A DNA stretch of 64,000 bases from Acuticoccus sp039034015 (GTDB lineage: Bacteria; Pseudomonadota; Alphaproteobacteria; Rhizobiales; Amorphaceae): positions 1 to 64,000 of the forward strand of contig JBCCBM010000016.1 in the NCBI GenBank assembly GCA_039034015.1, given 5' to 3'. This document shows positions 37,093 to 46,560 of this stretch, in pieces; position 1 is the stretch's first letter; the number at the start of each line of letters is the position of its first letter. The notes beneath the pieces were generated by a model. That model saw only the letters and a list, made by a program, of their open reading frames with translations, did no database searches and was not told where the DNA came from. The position numbers and the translations under genes were made by a program.

Positions 37093-37135
37093 TCTATGAT
37101 GGGCTGGGCAACGCGCCGTTCGCAAATGGAGAACG

Positions 37136-38017
37136 ATGGACCGGTTTGAGGAGATGCGAACCTTCGCGGCCGTTGCCGATCACGGGGTGAACGGGGCCGC
37201 GCGCCGGCTGCACACGGCGCCCTCTGCGGTGAGCCGCCGGGTGCGGGACCTTGAGGCGCGGCTCGGCACCGCGCTCTTTGCGCGCACGGGGCGGCGCATG
37301 GCGCTCACCGATGCGGGGGCGGACTATTTGGCCGCCGCCGCCAGGATCCTGGATGAGGTGGAGGATGCTGAGGCCCGCGCGGGCGATGCTGGCCGGTCGC
37401 TCTCCGGCGCCATCCGCATGGCTGCCCCGCTCTCCTACGGCGTGTCGCACGTGATGCCGGCGCTGAGCCGTTTTCTGGCGGCGCACCCGGGCGTGACGCT
37501 CGACCTTGATTGTGACGATCGCCGGGTGGACGTGCAGCGGGAGGGGTTTGACCTTGCGATCCGCCTTGGCGCGCTCGCCGATTCAGCGCTCCTTGCCCGG
37601 CGGCTGACGGCGGTGCCCATGGTGGTGGCCGCCGCCCCCGCCTTTCTGGCAGGGCGAAAACTGCCGGAAACGCTGGCGGATCTCTCAGGCTGGCCCGCGC
37701 TCACCTATGCTGCCAACGACCGCGAGGGGGTTTGGCGCGCGAGCGACGCTGAGGGCCGCACGCACAGTGTGACGCTCTCGGTGCGGGTGGTGGCCAACAA
37801 TGGTGATGCGCTGCGGCAGGGGGCGGAGGCGGGCCTTGGCGTGGTGCGCGAGCCGCGATTTATTGTCGAAGAGGCGCTGTCGGCCGGTCGCCTCGTGCCG
37901 ATTCTGACGGGCTATTCATCGCCCGCCGTGGATGTCTTTGCGCTGTGGCCGGCGCGAGCCTATCAGCCGCGCCGGGTGCGGGCGCTGATCGACCATCTGG
38001 TCGCAGCGCTCCGATGA
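37136..38017 (+). CDS. LysR family transcriptional regulator
   Basis: A 293-residue LysR protein. The N-terminal winged helix (residues 1-60; AARRLHTAPSAVSRRVRDLEARLG) is followed by a periplasmic-binding-like effector domain. It is divergent from the azoreductase and likely controls it in response to an electrophile or quinone, which is inference from context. Its stop adjoins the convergent recA stop. Confidence 0.92.
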   Translation: MDRFEEMRTFAAVADHGVNGAARRLHTAPSAVSRRVRDLEARLGTALFARTGRRMALTDAGADYLAAAARILDEVEDAEARAGDAGRSLSGAIRMAAPLSYGVSHVMPALSRFLAAHPGVTLDLDCDDRRVDVQREGFDLAIRLGALADSALLARRLTAVPMVVAAAPAFLAGRKLPETLADLSGWPALTYAANDREGVWRASDAEGRTHSVTLSVRVVANNGDALRQGAEAGLGVVREPRFIVEEALSAGRLVPILTGYSSPAVDVFALWPARAYQPRRVRALIDHLVAALR

Positions 38018-39136
38018 TCATTCGGCGGCGGGCAGCTCCTCATCGGGGCTGGCAACGTCGCCATCAGGCTCTTCGGTCCCCATGATCTTGTCGGCGATGA
38101 GGCCGGCGCTCTCGCGGATCCCCCGCTCAATGGCGTCCGCCACATCAGGGTTCGTGCGCAAGAACTGCTTTGAATTCTCGCGCCCCTGGCCAAGCCGCTG
38201 GCTGTCGTAGGAGAACCAAGCGCCTGATTTTTCAACGATGCCGGCCTTCACCCCAAGGTCCAAGAGCTCGCCAAGCTTTGACACGCCCTCGCCATACATG
38301 ATGTCAAATTCCACCTCGCGGAACGGCGGGGCGAGCTTGTTTTTCACCACTTTGACGCGGGTTTGGTTGCCCACCACCTCGTCGCGGTCCTTGATCCCGC
38401 CGATGCGGCGAATGTCGAGCCGCACGGAGGAGTAAAATTTGAGCGCATTGCCGCCCGTGGTGGTCTCGGGCGAGCCAAACATCACGCCGATCTTCATGCG
38501 GATCTGGTTGATGAAGATGACCATGCAGTGGCTGCGCGAAATGCTGCCGGTGAGCTTGCGCAGCGCCTGGCTCATGAGCCGCGCCTGGAGGCCGGGCAAC
38601 TGATCGCCCATCTCGCCCTCAAGCTCCGCGCGGGGGGTGAGCGCGGCAACGCTGTCCACCACCAACACATCGACGGCCCCGGAGCGGACCAGCGTGTCGG
38701 TGATTTCCAGCGCCTGCTCGCCTGCGTCAGGCTGAGAAATCAGAAGATCGTCAACGTTGACGCCAAGCTTGCGGGCGTAAATCGGGTCGAGCGCGTGCTC
38801 GGCATCCACAAACGCGCAGATGCCGCCCTTCTTTTGCGCTTCGGCGACAGTGTGGAGGGCGAGCGTCGTCTTGCCCGATGATTCGGGCCCATAAATCTCA
38901 ACAATGCGGCCCTTCGGGAGGCCGCCGATGCCGAGCGCAATGTCGAGCCCGAGCGAGCCGGTGGGCACCGTCTCCACCTCGATCTGCTGGCCGGCGCCCA
39001 GCTTCATGATCGAGCCCTTGCCGAACTGTCGCTCAATGTTGGCAATGGCCGCGGTCAGCGCCTTGGCCTTATCACCGCTGCCCCCCTCAACCAGACGTAG
39101 GTCGGACTGGGAGGCGCCGTTTCCCTTGCGCTTCAT
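38018..39136 (-). CDS. recA: Recombinase RecA
   Basis: A 372-residue recombinase for homologous repair and SOS induction. Walker A is GPESSGKT at 83-90, and FINQIRMKIGVMFGSPETTTGG is the DNA-binding L2 region seen in two parts. The acidic C-terminal tail is typical. Transcribed away from a LexA box about 50 bases upstream of its start. Confidence 0.98.
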   Translation of the reverse strand: MKRKGNGASQSDLRLVEGGSGDKAKALTAAIANIERQFGKGSIMKLGAGQQIEVETVPTGSLGLDIALGIGGLPKGRIVEIYGPESSGKTTLALHTVAEAQKKGGICAFVDAEHALDPIYARKLGVNVDDLLISQPDAGEQALEITDTLVRSGAVDVLVVDSVAALTPRAELEGEMGDQLPGLQARLMSQALRKLTGSISRSHCMVIFINQIRMKIGVMFGSPETTTGGNALKFYSSVRLDIRRIGGIKDRDEVVGNQTRVKVVKNKLAPPFREVEFDIMYGEGVSKLGELLDLGVKAGIVEKSGAWFSYDSQRLGQGRENSKQFLRTNPDVADAIERGIRESAGLIADKIMGTEEPDGDVASPDEELPAAE

Positions 39137-39183
39137 GGCTTCACCACCTGTTTGCTCGGCTTCTTGTACAACACGTCGCTCAC

Positions 39184-39198
39184 GTTCGCAATCTGTTC
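39184..39198. promoter_or_regulatory. LexA (SOS) box of recA
   Basis: GTTC-GCAATCT-GTTC matches the alphaproteobacterial LexA consensus GTTC-N7-GTTC exactly. It lies 48 bases upstream of the recA start codon. Confidence 0.85.
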
Positions 39199-39299
39199 GA
39201 AAACCTAAGATTTAGTTAAACGACGTGCCGCTACGATAAAGCCTCGGCGTCGGGCGGGGGATCAGGATTTCGCGTTGTTCAGCGTTTTGCGCCGCTGTC

Positions 39300-40010
39300 T
39301 CAGTTGGGCACGCAATAATTGACGGTGGCCGGCGTGTTGCCCCCCGCCGCAATGGTGCCCTGAAGAAGCCCGGTTGCGGTTTGGGTGAGGGGCACGGGCG
39401 CGGCGGACCAGACTTGATTGTCAGCCGTCTCACAAATGTCAGTGCCGCAGTCGGTCGTGAACGTGTTCCACGTTGCGGTCGCGATGTTGACCGGGCAGAA
39501 GCACACCGCCTTTGCCTCGCTCGGATCCCAATAACAGGGCGCATCGAGGCAATTGGCAAAGAATGTTGGGCTCCCATTCGTGTTCGTGGCCGGACACGTG
39601 GTCATGGATGCGCCAGACAGCGTCCCATAGTTGCTATTGGTGACCGCATCACCCAGCGAATACTGCGAAAAGATAAAGTTAACGTTCCCAGTCGGTCGCG
39701 AGGGCACCGCAAAGCCTGGGATCGCCGTCGGCAAGCGCTTTTCGCACGCGGTGTTGCCAAGGTTGACGTTGTAATTGGGCGCGGGGCCTGTGGTCACAAC
39801 CGGGCACTCGCAGGACGACCACACGGCCTTTGTGGCGTCGTCAATGCTGGTGGGGCAGGCGGTGGGGTTGCCGCTTTCATCAAGGCAGGTGCAAATGGCG
39901 TGGGAGCACAGGGCATAGGGGTTTGCGGCGCAGCGCGTGTTGTTTTGCGCAAAGGCCGTGAGGGGCGCGAGCGCGACGCAAACGGCCAACGCGGCCAACA
40001 ATCTCAACAT
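39300..40010 (-). CDS. Cysteine-rich secreted protein, unknown
   Basis: A 236-residue exported protein. A signal peptide (LRLLAALAVCVALAPLTAFA) is followed by a mature part rich in Asn, Thr and Cys (about 16 cysteines). Two regions echo one another: each has a Cys cluster followed by a CxCP motif (SCECPVV near 69; VCFCPVN near 170), suggesting internal duplication with several disulfides. AGGTGG precedes the ATG at 40010; an ATG one codon earlier is too close to it. No family was recognised. Confidence 0.75.
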   Translation of the reverse strand: MLRLLAALAVCVALAPLTAFAQNNTRCAANPYALCSHAICTCLDESGNPTACPTSIDDATKAVWSSCECPVVTTGPAPNYNVNLGNTACEKRLPTAIPGFAVPSRPTGNVNFIFSQYSLGDAVTNSNYGTLSGASMTTCPATNTNGSPTFFANCLDAPCYWDPSEAKAVCFCPVNIATATWNTFTTDCGTDICETADNQVWSAAPVPLTQTATGLLQGTIAAGGNTPATVNYCVPN

Positions 40011-40058
40011 CATCCCACCTCATTCCTGCACGTTGTTGTAACGGCGAATTTTTTGCGC

Positions 40059-41954
40059 TCAGCGGCCGGAAAGCTCCATCTTCACCGTCTCGGCGAGGGC
40101 TTTGAGCGTAAAGGGTTTTGGCAAAAATGTTGCCGCACCAAGATCATCCACCGACGCGCCGTCCGCATAGCCCGACATGAAGACGACCTTCAGATCCGGC
40201 CGGCTTTCGCGCACATGGGCGACCAGCGACGGGCCATCCCGCTCAGGCATGATGACGTCGGTGAGGAGAAGGTCGATGGTCTCGCCTTCTTCATCAAAAA
40301 TCTCCGCCGCCTCCTGGCCGTTGGCGGCCGAGAGCACCCGGTAGCCCTTGGCGGAAAGGGCGCGGGCGGCAAACATGCGGATCGCCTCTTCGTCCTCGGC
40401 GAGGAGAACCGTCGCGCTGCCGGTGAGGTCGACCGCCTCGCGCGAGCCTGTGGCGCTGGCGGTGCGGGCCGGGGCATCGGCCGTGCGGGGCAAGAAGACG
40501 TCAAAGCGCGTGCCAGACCCTTCCTCGGACGCGACCGACAAGGTGCCGCCGGTCTGTTTCACGATGCCGTAGACGGTTGAAAGGCCGAGCCCCGTCCCCT
40601 CGCCCATGCCCTTGGTGGTGAAAAAGGGCTCAAAAATCTTGGCCAGAACGTCGGGCGGCATGCCGGTCCCCACATCCTCCACCTCAATCAGCACCATCTC
40701 GCTGTCGGCCTCCCGCTCACCGGGGGCAACGTTTTGGGTGCGGATGACAAGGTGACCGCCGGCCGGCATTGCGTCGCGCGCATTGACGGCAAGGTTGATG
40801 ACCACCTGCTCGATCTGGCTGCGGTCGGCAAGCACCGGCCAGAGGTCGCGCCCATGCTCAATTTTGAGGTGGATGGTCTCGCCGAGCAGCCGGTCGAGCA
40901 TCAGCGAAAGGTCGCCGATCACATCATTGAGGTTCAACACCGCAGGGCGCAGCGTTTGCCGGCGCGAAAAGGCCAAAAGCTGCTTCACCAAGCCTGCCGC
41001 GCGCTCCGCGCTCTGCTTGATGTTCATGATGTCGCGAAAGGCGGGGTCGCTCGGCCGGTGGTTTTGGAGGAGGAGATCGGAAAAGCCGATGATGGCGGTC
41101 AGCACGTTGTTGAAATCGTGGGCAATTCCACCGGCGAGCTGACCGATCGCCTGCATCTTTTGGTTTTGCGCAATTTGCGATTCCAGCTCCGCCGCGTCCG
41201 TCACATCCGACAGCGCGACAATGATGTGCTCGCCCAGCGCCTTGCCTGTGGCGCGCACCCGGCGCTCCCCCTCGCGCAGGACCGCGTCAAGCCGGGCATC
41301 ATCTTTGATGCGCGCATGGGCGGAAAAGCGGGCCACCGCATCCCGCTCCACCGACAAAATGTCGTGGAGGGCGGCCGCATCACCTGCGAGCGTGGCGAAG
41401 GCGGTGTTTTTGGCCAAGACGCGCCCGTCCGCGGCAAGGATTGCGGCGGGGGCGGGGACAAGGTCCACAATCAGCGCGTGACCGTCGGAGGGTGGGGCGC
41501 TCGCGGGGATGGTCTCGATGGTGTGGATGAGGTGCGCGCCATCGCGCCGGACTTTGATGGCGGTGCCGCTGGAGAGGATGGCCGTGCCCTCGCCGCCGGC
41601 AAGGGCGCGACGGCGCAGGCCAAACAGCAGCGCATGGTCGCCATCGGTGCGGGCAAGGGCCGCGGGGTCGGTGGTGCCGGTGGCGGGCTCAAACGTTGGC
41701 GTGAGGGAGACGACGCGGCCTTCCGCGGTGGTGACAGCGAAGGGGGTCGTGTCCTTGGGCGGGGCGAGGGGGCGGTGGCGCCACGCGGTGCGCACGCCCC
41801 AGGCGCCAAGGCCGGCGGCCGCGACGGTCAGCGCCCCCACCAGCACCGCCGGCATCTCGGCCGCGAGGCCCAGCGTTGCGGCGGATGCGGCACACAGCGC
41901 GCTGCCAAAGGCGAAGGGGGCAATGGACGGCCCCGCGGAGGGGAGGGTGGACAT
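40059..41954 (-). CDS. cckA: Hybrid histidine kinase CckA
   Basis: A 631-residue membrane kinase that starts the CckA-ChpT-CtrA phosphorelay controlling cell cycle and development in Alphaproteobacteria. Two membrane helices (about 13-31, 36-54), a PAS-like region, a dimerisation domain with phospho-acceptor His279 in GGIAHDFNNVL, an HATPase domain (DVGTGMPPDVLAKIFEPFFTTK), and a C-terminal receiver (LLLTDVIMPERDG) are visible. The start at 41954 excludes an 83-residue upstream extension lacking similarity. Confidence 0.92.
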   Translation of the reverse strand: MSTLPSAGPSIAPFAFGSALCAASAATLGLAAEMPAVLVGALTVAAAGLGAWGVRTAWRHRPLAPPKDTTPFAVTTAEGRVVSLTPTFEPATGTTDPAALARTDGDHALLFGLRRRALAGGEGTAILSSGTAIKVRRDGAHLIHTIETIPASAPPSDGHALIVDLVPAPAAILAADGRVLAKNTAFATLAGDAAALHDILSVERDAVARFSAHARIKDDARLDAVLREGERRVRATGKALGEHIIVALSDVTDAAELESQIAQNQKMQAIGQLAGGIAHDFNNVLTAIIGFSDLLLQNHRPSDPAFRDIMNIKQSAERAAGLVKQLLAFSRRQTLRPAVLNLNDVIGDLSLMLDRLLGETIHLKIEHGRDLWPVLADRSQIEQVVINLAVNARDAMPAGGHLVIRTQNVAPGEREADSEMVLIEVEDVGTGMPPDVLAKIFEPFFTTKGMGEGTGLGLSTVYGIVKQTGGTLSVASEEGSGTRFDVFLPRTADAPARTASATGSREAVDLTGSATVLLAEDEEAIRMFAARALSAKGYRVLSAANGQEAAEIFDEEGETIDLLLTDVIMPERDGPSLVAHVRESRPDLKVVFMSGYADGASVDDLGAATFLPKPFTLKALAETVKMELSGR

Positions 41955-42039
41955 GGGTGGCGTCTCCGGCCGAAGCGGACACGCAACGATGCCACAGTTG
42001 GCAAAGCGGCGCGCGGTGAGGGCGCGCCGCTTCTGTGGA

Positions 42040-42462
42040 TTAGTCGTCCCGGTGGATGCGCTCGCGCCGTTCGTGGCGCTCCTGGGCTTCGATGGAAAGG
42101 GTGGCGATGGGCCGGGCGTCGAGCCGGCGGATGCCAATGGGCTCGCCCGATTCTTCGCAGTAGCCGTAGGAGCCGTCGTCAATGCGGGCGAGTGCGGCGT
42201 CAATTTTGGCGATCAATTTGCGCTGCCGGTCGCGGGCACGAAGCTCGATGGCGTGATCGGTCTCGGAGCTCGCACGGTCGGTGAGGTCCGGATGGTTGCG
42301 CTCGCGCTCGGCGAGTTGGTCGAGGGTTGTTTTGCTCTCGCGTAGTATTTCAGATCGCCAGTCAAGAAGTTTGTTCTTAAAATAGTTTTTCTGGCGTTCA
42401 CCCATGAAGGGTTCGTCCTCGCATGGACGATAGTTCCCTTCGACCTTTTCGTCGATCACCAT
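42040..42462 (-). CDS. dksA: DksA-type RNA polymerase regulator
   Basis: A 140-residue coiled-coil protein that enters the RNA polymerase secondary channel and works with ppGpp. The coiled coil with its acidic tip region (LTDRASSETDHAIELRARDR) is followed by a C-terminal domain YGYCEESGEPIGIRRL, then LSIEAQERHERR. Only one of the four zinc-finger cysteines remains, a pattern seen in alphaproteobacterial low-cysteine DksA. The ATG at 42462 is chosen; a GTG four codons upstream is possible. Confidence 0.93.
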   Translation of the reverse strand: MVIDEKVEGNYRPCEDEPFMGERQKNYFKNKLLDWRSEILRESKTTLDQLAERERNHPDLTDRASSETDHAIELRARDRQRKLIAKIDAALARIDDGSYGYCEESGEPIGIRRLDARPIATLSIEAQERHERRERIHRDD

Positions 42463-42606
42463 AGTCACCACCAACCACCCCAGCGTTGTCCCGACCGCTA
42501 TAAACGTGAATTTTGAGATTGCAATGGTGAACGTGCGTTGGACACGGCTGAAACCATCAACTGTTGCACCTGCGCTCTATGTGCAGTGCAGCAAATTCCT
42601 CCCTAT

Positions 42607-42618
42607 GTAATATATTAC
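42607..42618. promoter_or_regulatory. 12-bp AT palindrome in the dksA-moxR gap
   Basis: GTAATATATTAC is a perfect palindrome about 100 bases upstream of moxR in the 256-base divergent region. It may be an operator or overlap a -10 element. Nothing nearby identifies the binding protein. Confidence 0.35.
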
Positions 42619-42718
42619 GCCGACGCTGCCTGACCGCTCGAACAAGGCCTTGACTTTAAGAGGGCGTAATTCACCCTTCGCAGGGAACGAGAACGCGCAG
42701 GCGGGCAGGACGATAATC

Positions 42719-43558
42719 ATGCGATTTGAGGGATCGGCCACGTACGTCGCGCCTGACGACCTCAAAGTCGCCGTCGGCGCCGCGGTCGCGCTCCAGCGCC
42801 CCTTGCTGGTGAAGGGGGAGCCGGGGACCGGGAAATCCGTGCTCGCGGCGGAGGTTGCGGCGGCGCTGGGCGCCTCGCTGATTGAGTGGCACATCAAGTC
42901 CACCACCAAAGCCAAGGAAGGCCTTTACGAATACGATGCCGTCGCCCGCCTGCGGGACAGCCAGCTCGGTGACCCGCGCGTGTCAGACGTGCGCAATTAC
43001 ATCCGCCGCGGCAAGCTTTGGGAGGCCTTTGCGGCGCCCGAGCGGCCGGTCCTGCTGATCGATGAGATCGACAAAGCGGATATTGAGTTTCCCAATGACC
43101 TTCTTCTCGAGCTCGACCGCATGGCCTTCGATGTGACGGAGACGGGCGAGCGTGTGGCAGCGGTTCAGCGCCCGGTGGTGATCATCACCTCCAACAACGA
43201 GAAAGAATTGCCCGACGCGTTTTTGCGCCGCTGCTTCTTCCATTACATAAAATTCCCCGATGAGGCGACGCTCACCGCCATTGTGGACGTGCACTTTCCT
43301 GACCTGAAGCGCGAGATGCTGAAGGAGGCGCTCGCAAGCTTCTTTGAACTGCGCGAGGTGCCGGGGCTGAAGAAGCGGCCGTCCACGTCCGAACTGTTGG
43401 ACTGGATCAAGCTTTTGGTGGTGGAGGACATTCCGGCGGAGGCGTTGCGCGCCAGCCGGTCCAAGGCGCTGCCGCCGCTTTATGGCGCGCTCATCAAGAA
43501 CGAGCAAGATATGCAACTCTTTGAACGGCTTGCGTTTTTGGACCGGGCGCGGCGCTGA
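42719..43558 (+). CDS. MoxR family AAA+ ATPase
   Basis: A 279-residue AAA+ chaperone-like ATPase. Walker A is GEPGTGKS at 33-40, Walker B is VLLIDEIDKA, and sensor 1 is VIITSNNEKELPDAFLRRC. MoxR ATPases typically work with VWA-domain proteins to insert metals or remodel complexes. A CoxE-like VWA gene lies 1.8 kb away on the other strand. The stop overlaps the sixA start (TGATG). Confidence 0.93.
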   Translation: MRFEGSATYVAPDDLKVAVGAAVALQRPLLVKGEPGTGKSVLAAEVAAALGASLIEWHIKSTTKAKEGLYEYDAVARLRDSQLGDPRVSDVRNYIRRGKLWEAFAAPERPVLLIDEIDKADIEFPNDLLLELDRMAFDVTETGERVAAVQRPVVIITSNNEKELPDAFLRRCFFHYIKFPDEATLTAIVDVHFPDLKREMLKEALASFFELREVPGLKKRPSTSELLDWIKLLVVEDIPAEALRASRSKALPPLYGALIKNEQDMQLFERLAFLDRARR

Positions 43559-44052
43559 TGCGGCATCTCATCATCATGCGCCACGGCAAGGCCGAGCGCG
43601 GCGAGGGCAAGGCCGACTTTGACCGCACCATCGAGCCGCGCGGCACCCGCGAGAGCTTCCATGTGGCCGAGCAAATGGCCACTGCCGGCCTGTCACCGGA
43701 CACGATTTTGTGTTCCGCCGCCCGCCGCACGCGGGACACGCTGGCCGCCGTCCTCCCCCACGTGCGCGGCGACTGCGAAATCCACCTCATCGAGCGGCTT
43801 TATGATGCTGACGTTGCCGACCTTCGCGAAGCGATGCGCAAGGCAAGCGGCCAGACGGTGCTCCTGATTGGCCACAACCCGTCCGTCCACGGGCTGTCAC
43901 TCATGTTTGCGGGCGGCGATGCGGGGGAGGTGGGCGACAGTTTTCCGACCGCCACCGCCGCTGCCTTTTCCATGGGCTTTGCGGTGGACACCGTCCGTTT
44001 TGAGCGGCTCTTTGTGCCGGACCGCGGCGCGACGTCAGGCCTCGAGGGCTGA
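43558..44052 (+). CDS. SixA-type histidine phosphatase
   Basis: A 164-residue single-domain histidine phosphatase. The catalytic RHG is at 8-10 (IIMRHGKAERG), and the second His is in LIGHNPSVHGLS. SixA enzymes can dephosphorylate phosphohistidine in relay proteins such as HPt domains. Coupled to moxR by a one-base start/stop overlap. Its 3' end overlaps the convergent TMEM143-like gene by 18 bases. Confidence 0.9.
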   Translation: MRHLIIMRHGKAERGEGKADFDRTIEPRGTRESFHVAEQMATAGLSPDTILCSAARRTRDTLAAVLPHVRGDCEIHLIERLYDADVADLREAMRKASGQTVLLIGHNPSVHGLSLMFAGGDAGEVGDSFPTATAAAFSMGFAVDTVRFERLFVPDRGATSGLEG

Positions 44053-45357
44053 CAGGGCCGCGCCATCGCGGATCTTCTTTTTCTCGTCCTCATCATCGGA
44101 ATCGCTGAGCGCGTCATAGTGGGCCGCCGCCTCCTTAAAGGTGGCAAACACGTATGTGTCCCCCACCACCTTCACCGTGCCGTCGCGGACCAAGCGGTCG
44201 AGCGCATCATCAAGCTCAAAGTCAATGGCAACGCCGTACCGCTCCAGGATCGTGGCGTCGATCATCGCCTTCCGGGAGGGGAGTTCGGACGCCTCCACCC
44301 GCTCCCCGGCCATGAAGGTGAGCGTGATCAAGTCTTCCTTCACGTCCTCCTCCTCCGCCCGGTCCAGCAGCAGCGCGAGGGCCGCACGGTTGTTGGCAAG
44401 GTTGTGGAAGAAGAGTTTTTGTGAAAGCTCCATCATGTATCGGTTGCGCTGGTTGAAGAATGTTGTGATCTGCCGCGCCAACAGGCCGATAAAACCGAAC
44501 AGAGCGCCCAGCAATGCAAACGGGTTTGTCGCGGCCAAAACCTTGCCGGTGGTCGTAAAAATGCCAAATAGCGTCCCGCCACCGGCCGTTGCGAAAAACT
44601 TGATCTTGTCGAACGGACGAAATTGGACGGTGCGGAGCGGGAACAAGATCTGAAGATCATGCTCCGGCATGTCCTTAAACACCTTCATATAGATGTAGTC
44701 GGACGACGTTGCCTTCGGCAGGGCGCGGCGCTTGCGGCGGACTTGGCGCAGCGCCTTCTTTTCGCTCACCTCGCCACCGTCGGCAAATTCGCGCGCGCGG
44801 TCCTCGTCGGACTTGAGCTTTAAGAGCACGAAGAGGCGGCGATGGAGCCGGACGGGAAAGCTTTTTTTCAGAAAAAACGTCTCCGGCCGGCGGACCGAAC
44901 GCTCTTCCGTATAGGTCTCGCGCGAGTAGATCAGCAGCTTGTCATACTCGGCAAGATCCACCTCAATCTTCAAAGAGTACGGCGTTTCTTCGTTGAGGAT
45001 CGTGTTGATCTGATCCAAGCTGATCGCTGTATAGTTCGCGCGGGTCAGAAGGTTATGGGTGAGGTTGGAAAGTTCATCCTCCATCCCATCCCGCTCTTCC
45101 TCAGAAAAGCTGAGGACGCGCACTGTGTCCCGGTCGGGCGAGAAGGGCAGATAGCACCGCTGCATTTCGTCGGAGAGGACGTTATAGTCGTGGCCGCGGT
45201 GCTTTTGCAGTTGGATTGCCATCGTCATAAAGGTGTCGCGGCAAATGTCGTCCACCGACAGGCACAAATCTTTGATCACCGCTTGGCGCGACAGGGGGAT
45301 GAAGCGGCTGGTCTCCCGCCCGGGGAGGGCGTCTTCGCGCGGTGCTTTGGCGTCCAC
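44035..45357 (-). CDS. TMEM143-like (DUF3754) membrane protein
   Basis: A 440-residue protein resembling the TMEM143/DUF3754 family. The conserved VFKDMPEHDLQILFP segment (about 240-255) precedes two hydrophobic helices (FFATAGGGTLFGIFTTTG and PFALLGALFGFIGLLA). A helical domain and an acidic C-terminus follow. The GTG at 45357 has AAGGGGAGG five bases upstream, 13 bases after the VWA stop. The family has no settled biochemical role; its human member is mitochondrial. Last gene of the ycjX-ycjF-VWA operon. Confidence 0.75.
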   Translation of the reverse strand: MDAKAPREDALPGRETSRFIPLSRQAVIKDLCLSVDDICRDTFMTMAIQLQKHRGHDYNVLSDEMQRCYLPFSPDRDTVRVLSFSEEERDGMEDELSNLTHNLLTRANYTAISLDQINTILNEETPYSLKIEVDLAEYDKLLIYSRETYTEERSVRRPETFFLKKSFPVRLHRRLFVLLKLKSDEDRAREFADGGEVSEKKALRQVRRKRRALPKATSSDYIYMKVFKDMPEHDLQILFPLRTVQFRPFDKIKFFATAGGGTLFGIFTTTGKVLAATNPFALLGALFGFIGLLARQITTFFNQRNRYMMELSQKLFFHNLANNRAALALLLDRAEEEDVKEDLITLTFMAGERVEASELPSRKAMIDATILERYGVAIDFELDDALDRLVRDGTVKVVGDTYVFATFKEAAAHYDALSDSDDEDEKKKIRDGAALSALEA

Positions 45358-45370
45358 AATCGCCTCCCCT

Positions 45371-46555
45371 TCAGCGTCTGAGGGCGTCCACCGCACCCTC
45401 AAGGCCCGCCAGCGAGAGCTCAAACATGCGCCCGCCCATCAGCTCGCCGATCATAGACGTGGAGGCCGTGTAATCCCAATAGGCCGCAGGTTGCGGGTTG
45501 ATCCACGCCGCCTTCGGAAAACGCGCCAGAAGCCGGCCCATCCAGACAGCGCCCGCCTCCTCGTTCCAGTGCTCCACCGAGCCGCCGGGCATCGTAATCT
45601 CGTAAGGGCTCATGGCCGCATCGCCCACCAGAACGAGCCGCGTGTCGGCCGGGAACGTGCGGATCACCTCCTCCGTCGCGATTTGATCCACCCGCCGGCG
45701 CGCGTTTTCGCGCCAAACGCCCTCATAAACGCAGTTGTGAAAGTAAAGCTGGGTGAGCGACTTGAACTCCGACTTTGCCGCGCTGAACAACGCTTCGCAC
45801 AGGGCCACATGGTCATCCATGGAGCCGCCAATATCGAATAAGATCAACAACTTGATGGCGTTCTGACGCTCACGCTGGGTGCGAACGTCCAAAAACCCTT
45901 CCCGCGCGGTGGCCGAAATTGTGCCCTGAAGGTCAAGCTCTTCCGCCCCGCCTGTGCGCGCCAGGCGCCGCAATTTGCGCAGCGCAAGCCGAAAGGCCCG
46001 GGTGCCAAGCGCAGCGTCGCCATCAAGATCGCGGAACTCGCGCCGGTCCCACACCTTCACTGCCCGGCGGTGGCGGCTCTCATGCTGGCCGATGCGCACG
46101 CCCTCAGGATTATAACCATAGGCGCCAAAGGGGCTCGTCCCATTGGTCCCAATCATCTTTGAGCCGCCCTGATGGCGCTCATTTTGGCGCTCCAGCCGTT
46201 CTTTCAGCGCGTCCATCAGCGCCTCAAACCCGCCGAGCGCCTCAATCTTGGCCTTCTCCTCCTCCGAGAACACGCGGTCCGCGAGCGCCCGCAGCCACTC
46301 ATCCGGCAATTCGCGCGTGGCAACGCCTTCCGTGCCGGACACTGCCTCAAGCCCCTTGAACACGCGGGCAAACACCCGGTCGAACGCATCAATCTTGGTC
46401 TCGTCCTTCACCAAGATTGTGCGGGCGAGCTGATAAAACGCCTCCACATCGCCGCCCGCGAGCCCCGCGCGGGTCGCCTCCAAAAGCGTCAAATATTCGC
46501 GCAAAGAGACCGGCACCCCTTCGGCGCGCAGACCATGGAAGAGCGGCGTGAACAC
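45371..46555 (-). CDS. VWA (CoxE-like) protein
   Basis: A 394-residue protein with an N-terminal helical region and a C-terminal von Willebrand A domain like CoxE. The MIDAS motif reads DIGGSMDDH, departing from DxSxS by a Gly at the third position. A GTNGTSPFGAYGYNPEGVRIG stretch and TRAFRLALRKLRRLAR lie between. CoxE-type proteins pair with MoxR ATPases. It starts with GTG 5 bases after the ycjF stop. Confidence 0.87.
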   Translation of the reverse strand: MFTPLFHGLRAEGVPVSLREYLTLLEATRAGLAGGDVEAFYQLARTILVKDETKIDAFDRVFARVFKGLEAVSGTEGVATRELPDEWLRALADRVFSEEEKAKIEALGGFEALMDALKERLERQNERHQGGSKMIGTNGTSPFGAYGYNPEGVRIGQHESRHRRAVKVWDRREFRDLDGDAALGTRAFRLALRKLRRLARTGGAEELDLQGTISATAREGFLDVRTQRERQNAIKLLILFDIGGSMDDHVALCEALFSAAKSEFKSLTQLYFHNCVYEGVWRENARRRVDQIATEEVIRTFPADTRLVLVGDAAMSPYEITMPGGSVEHWNEEAGAVWMGRLLARFPKAAWINPQPAAYWDYTASTSMIGELMGGRMFELSLAGLEGAVDALRR

Positions 46556-46560
46556 GGGGC

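Noticed and set aside
42034..42042. Second DnaA box near the dksA end
   Set aside because: TGTGGATTA differs from the consensus at one position and stands alone; a chance match is likely.
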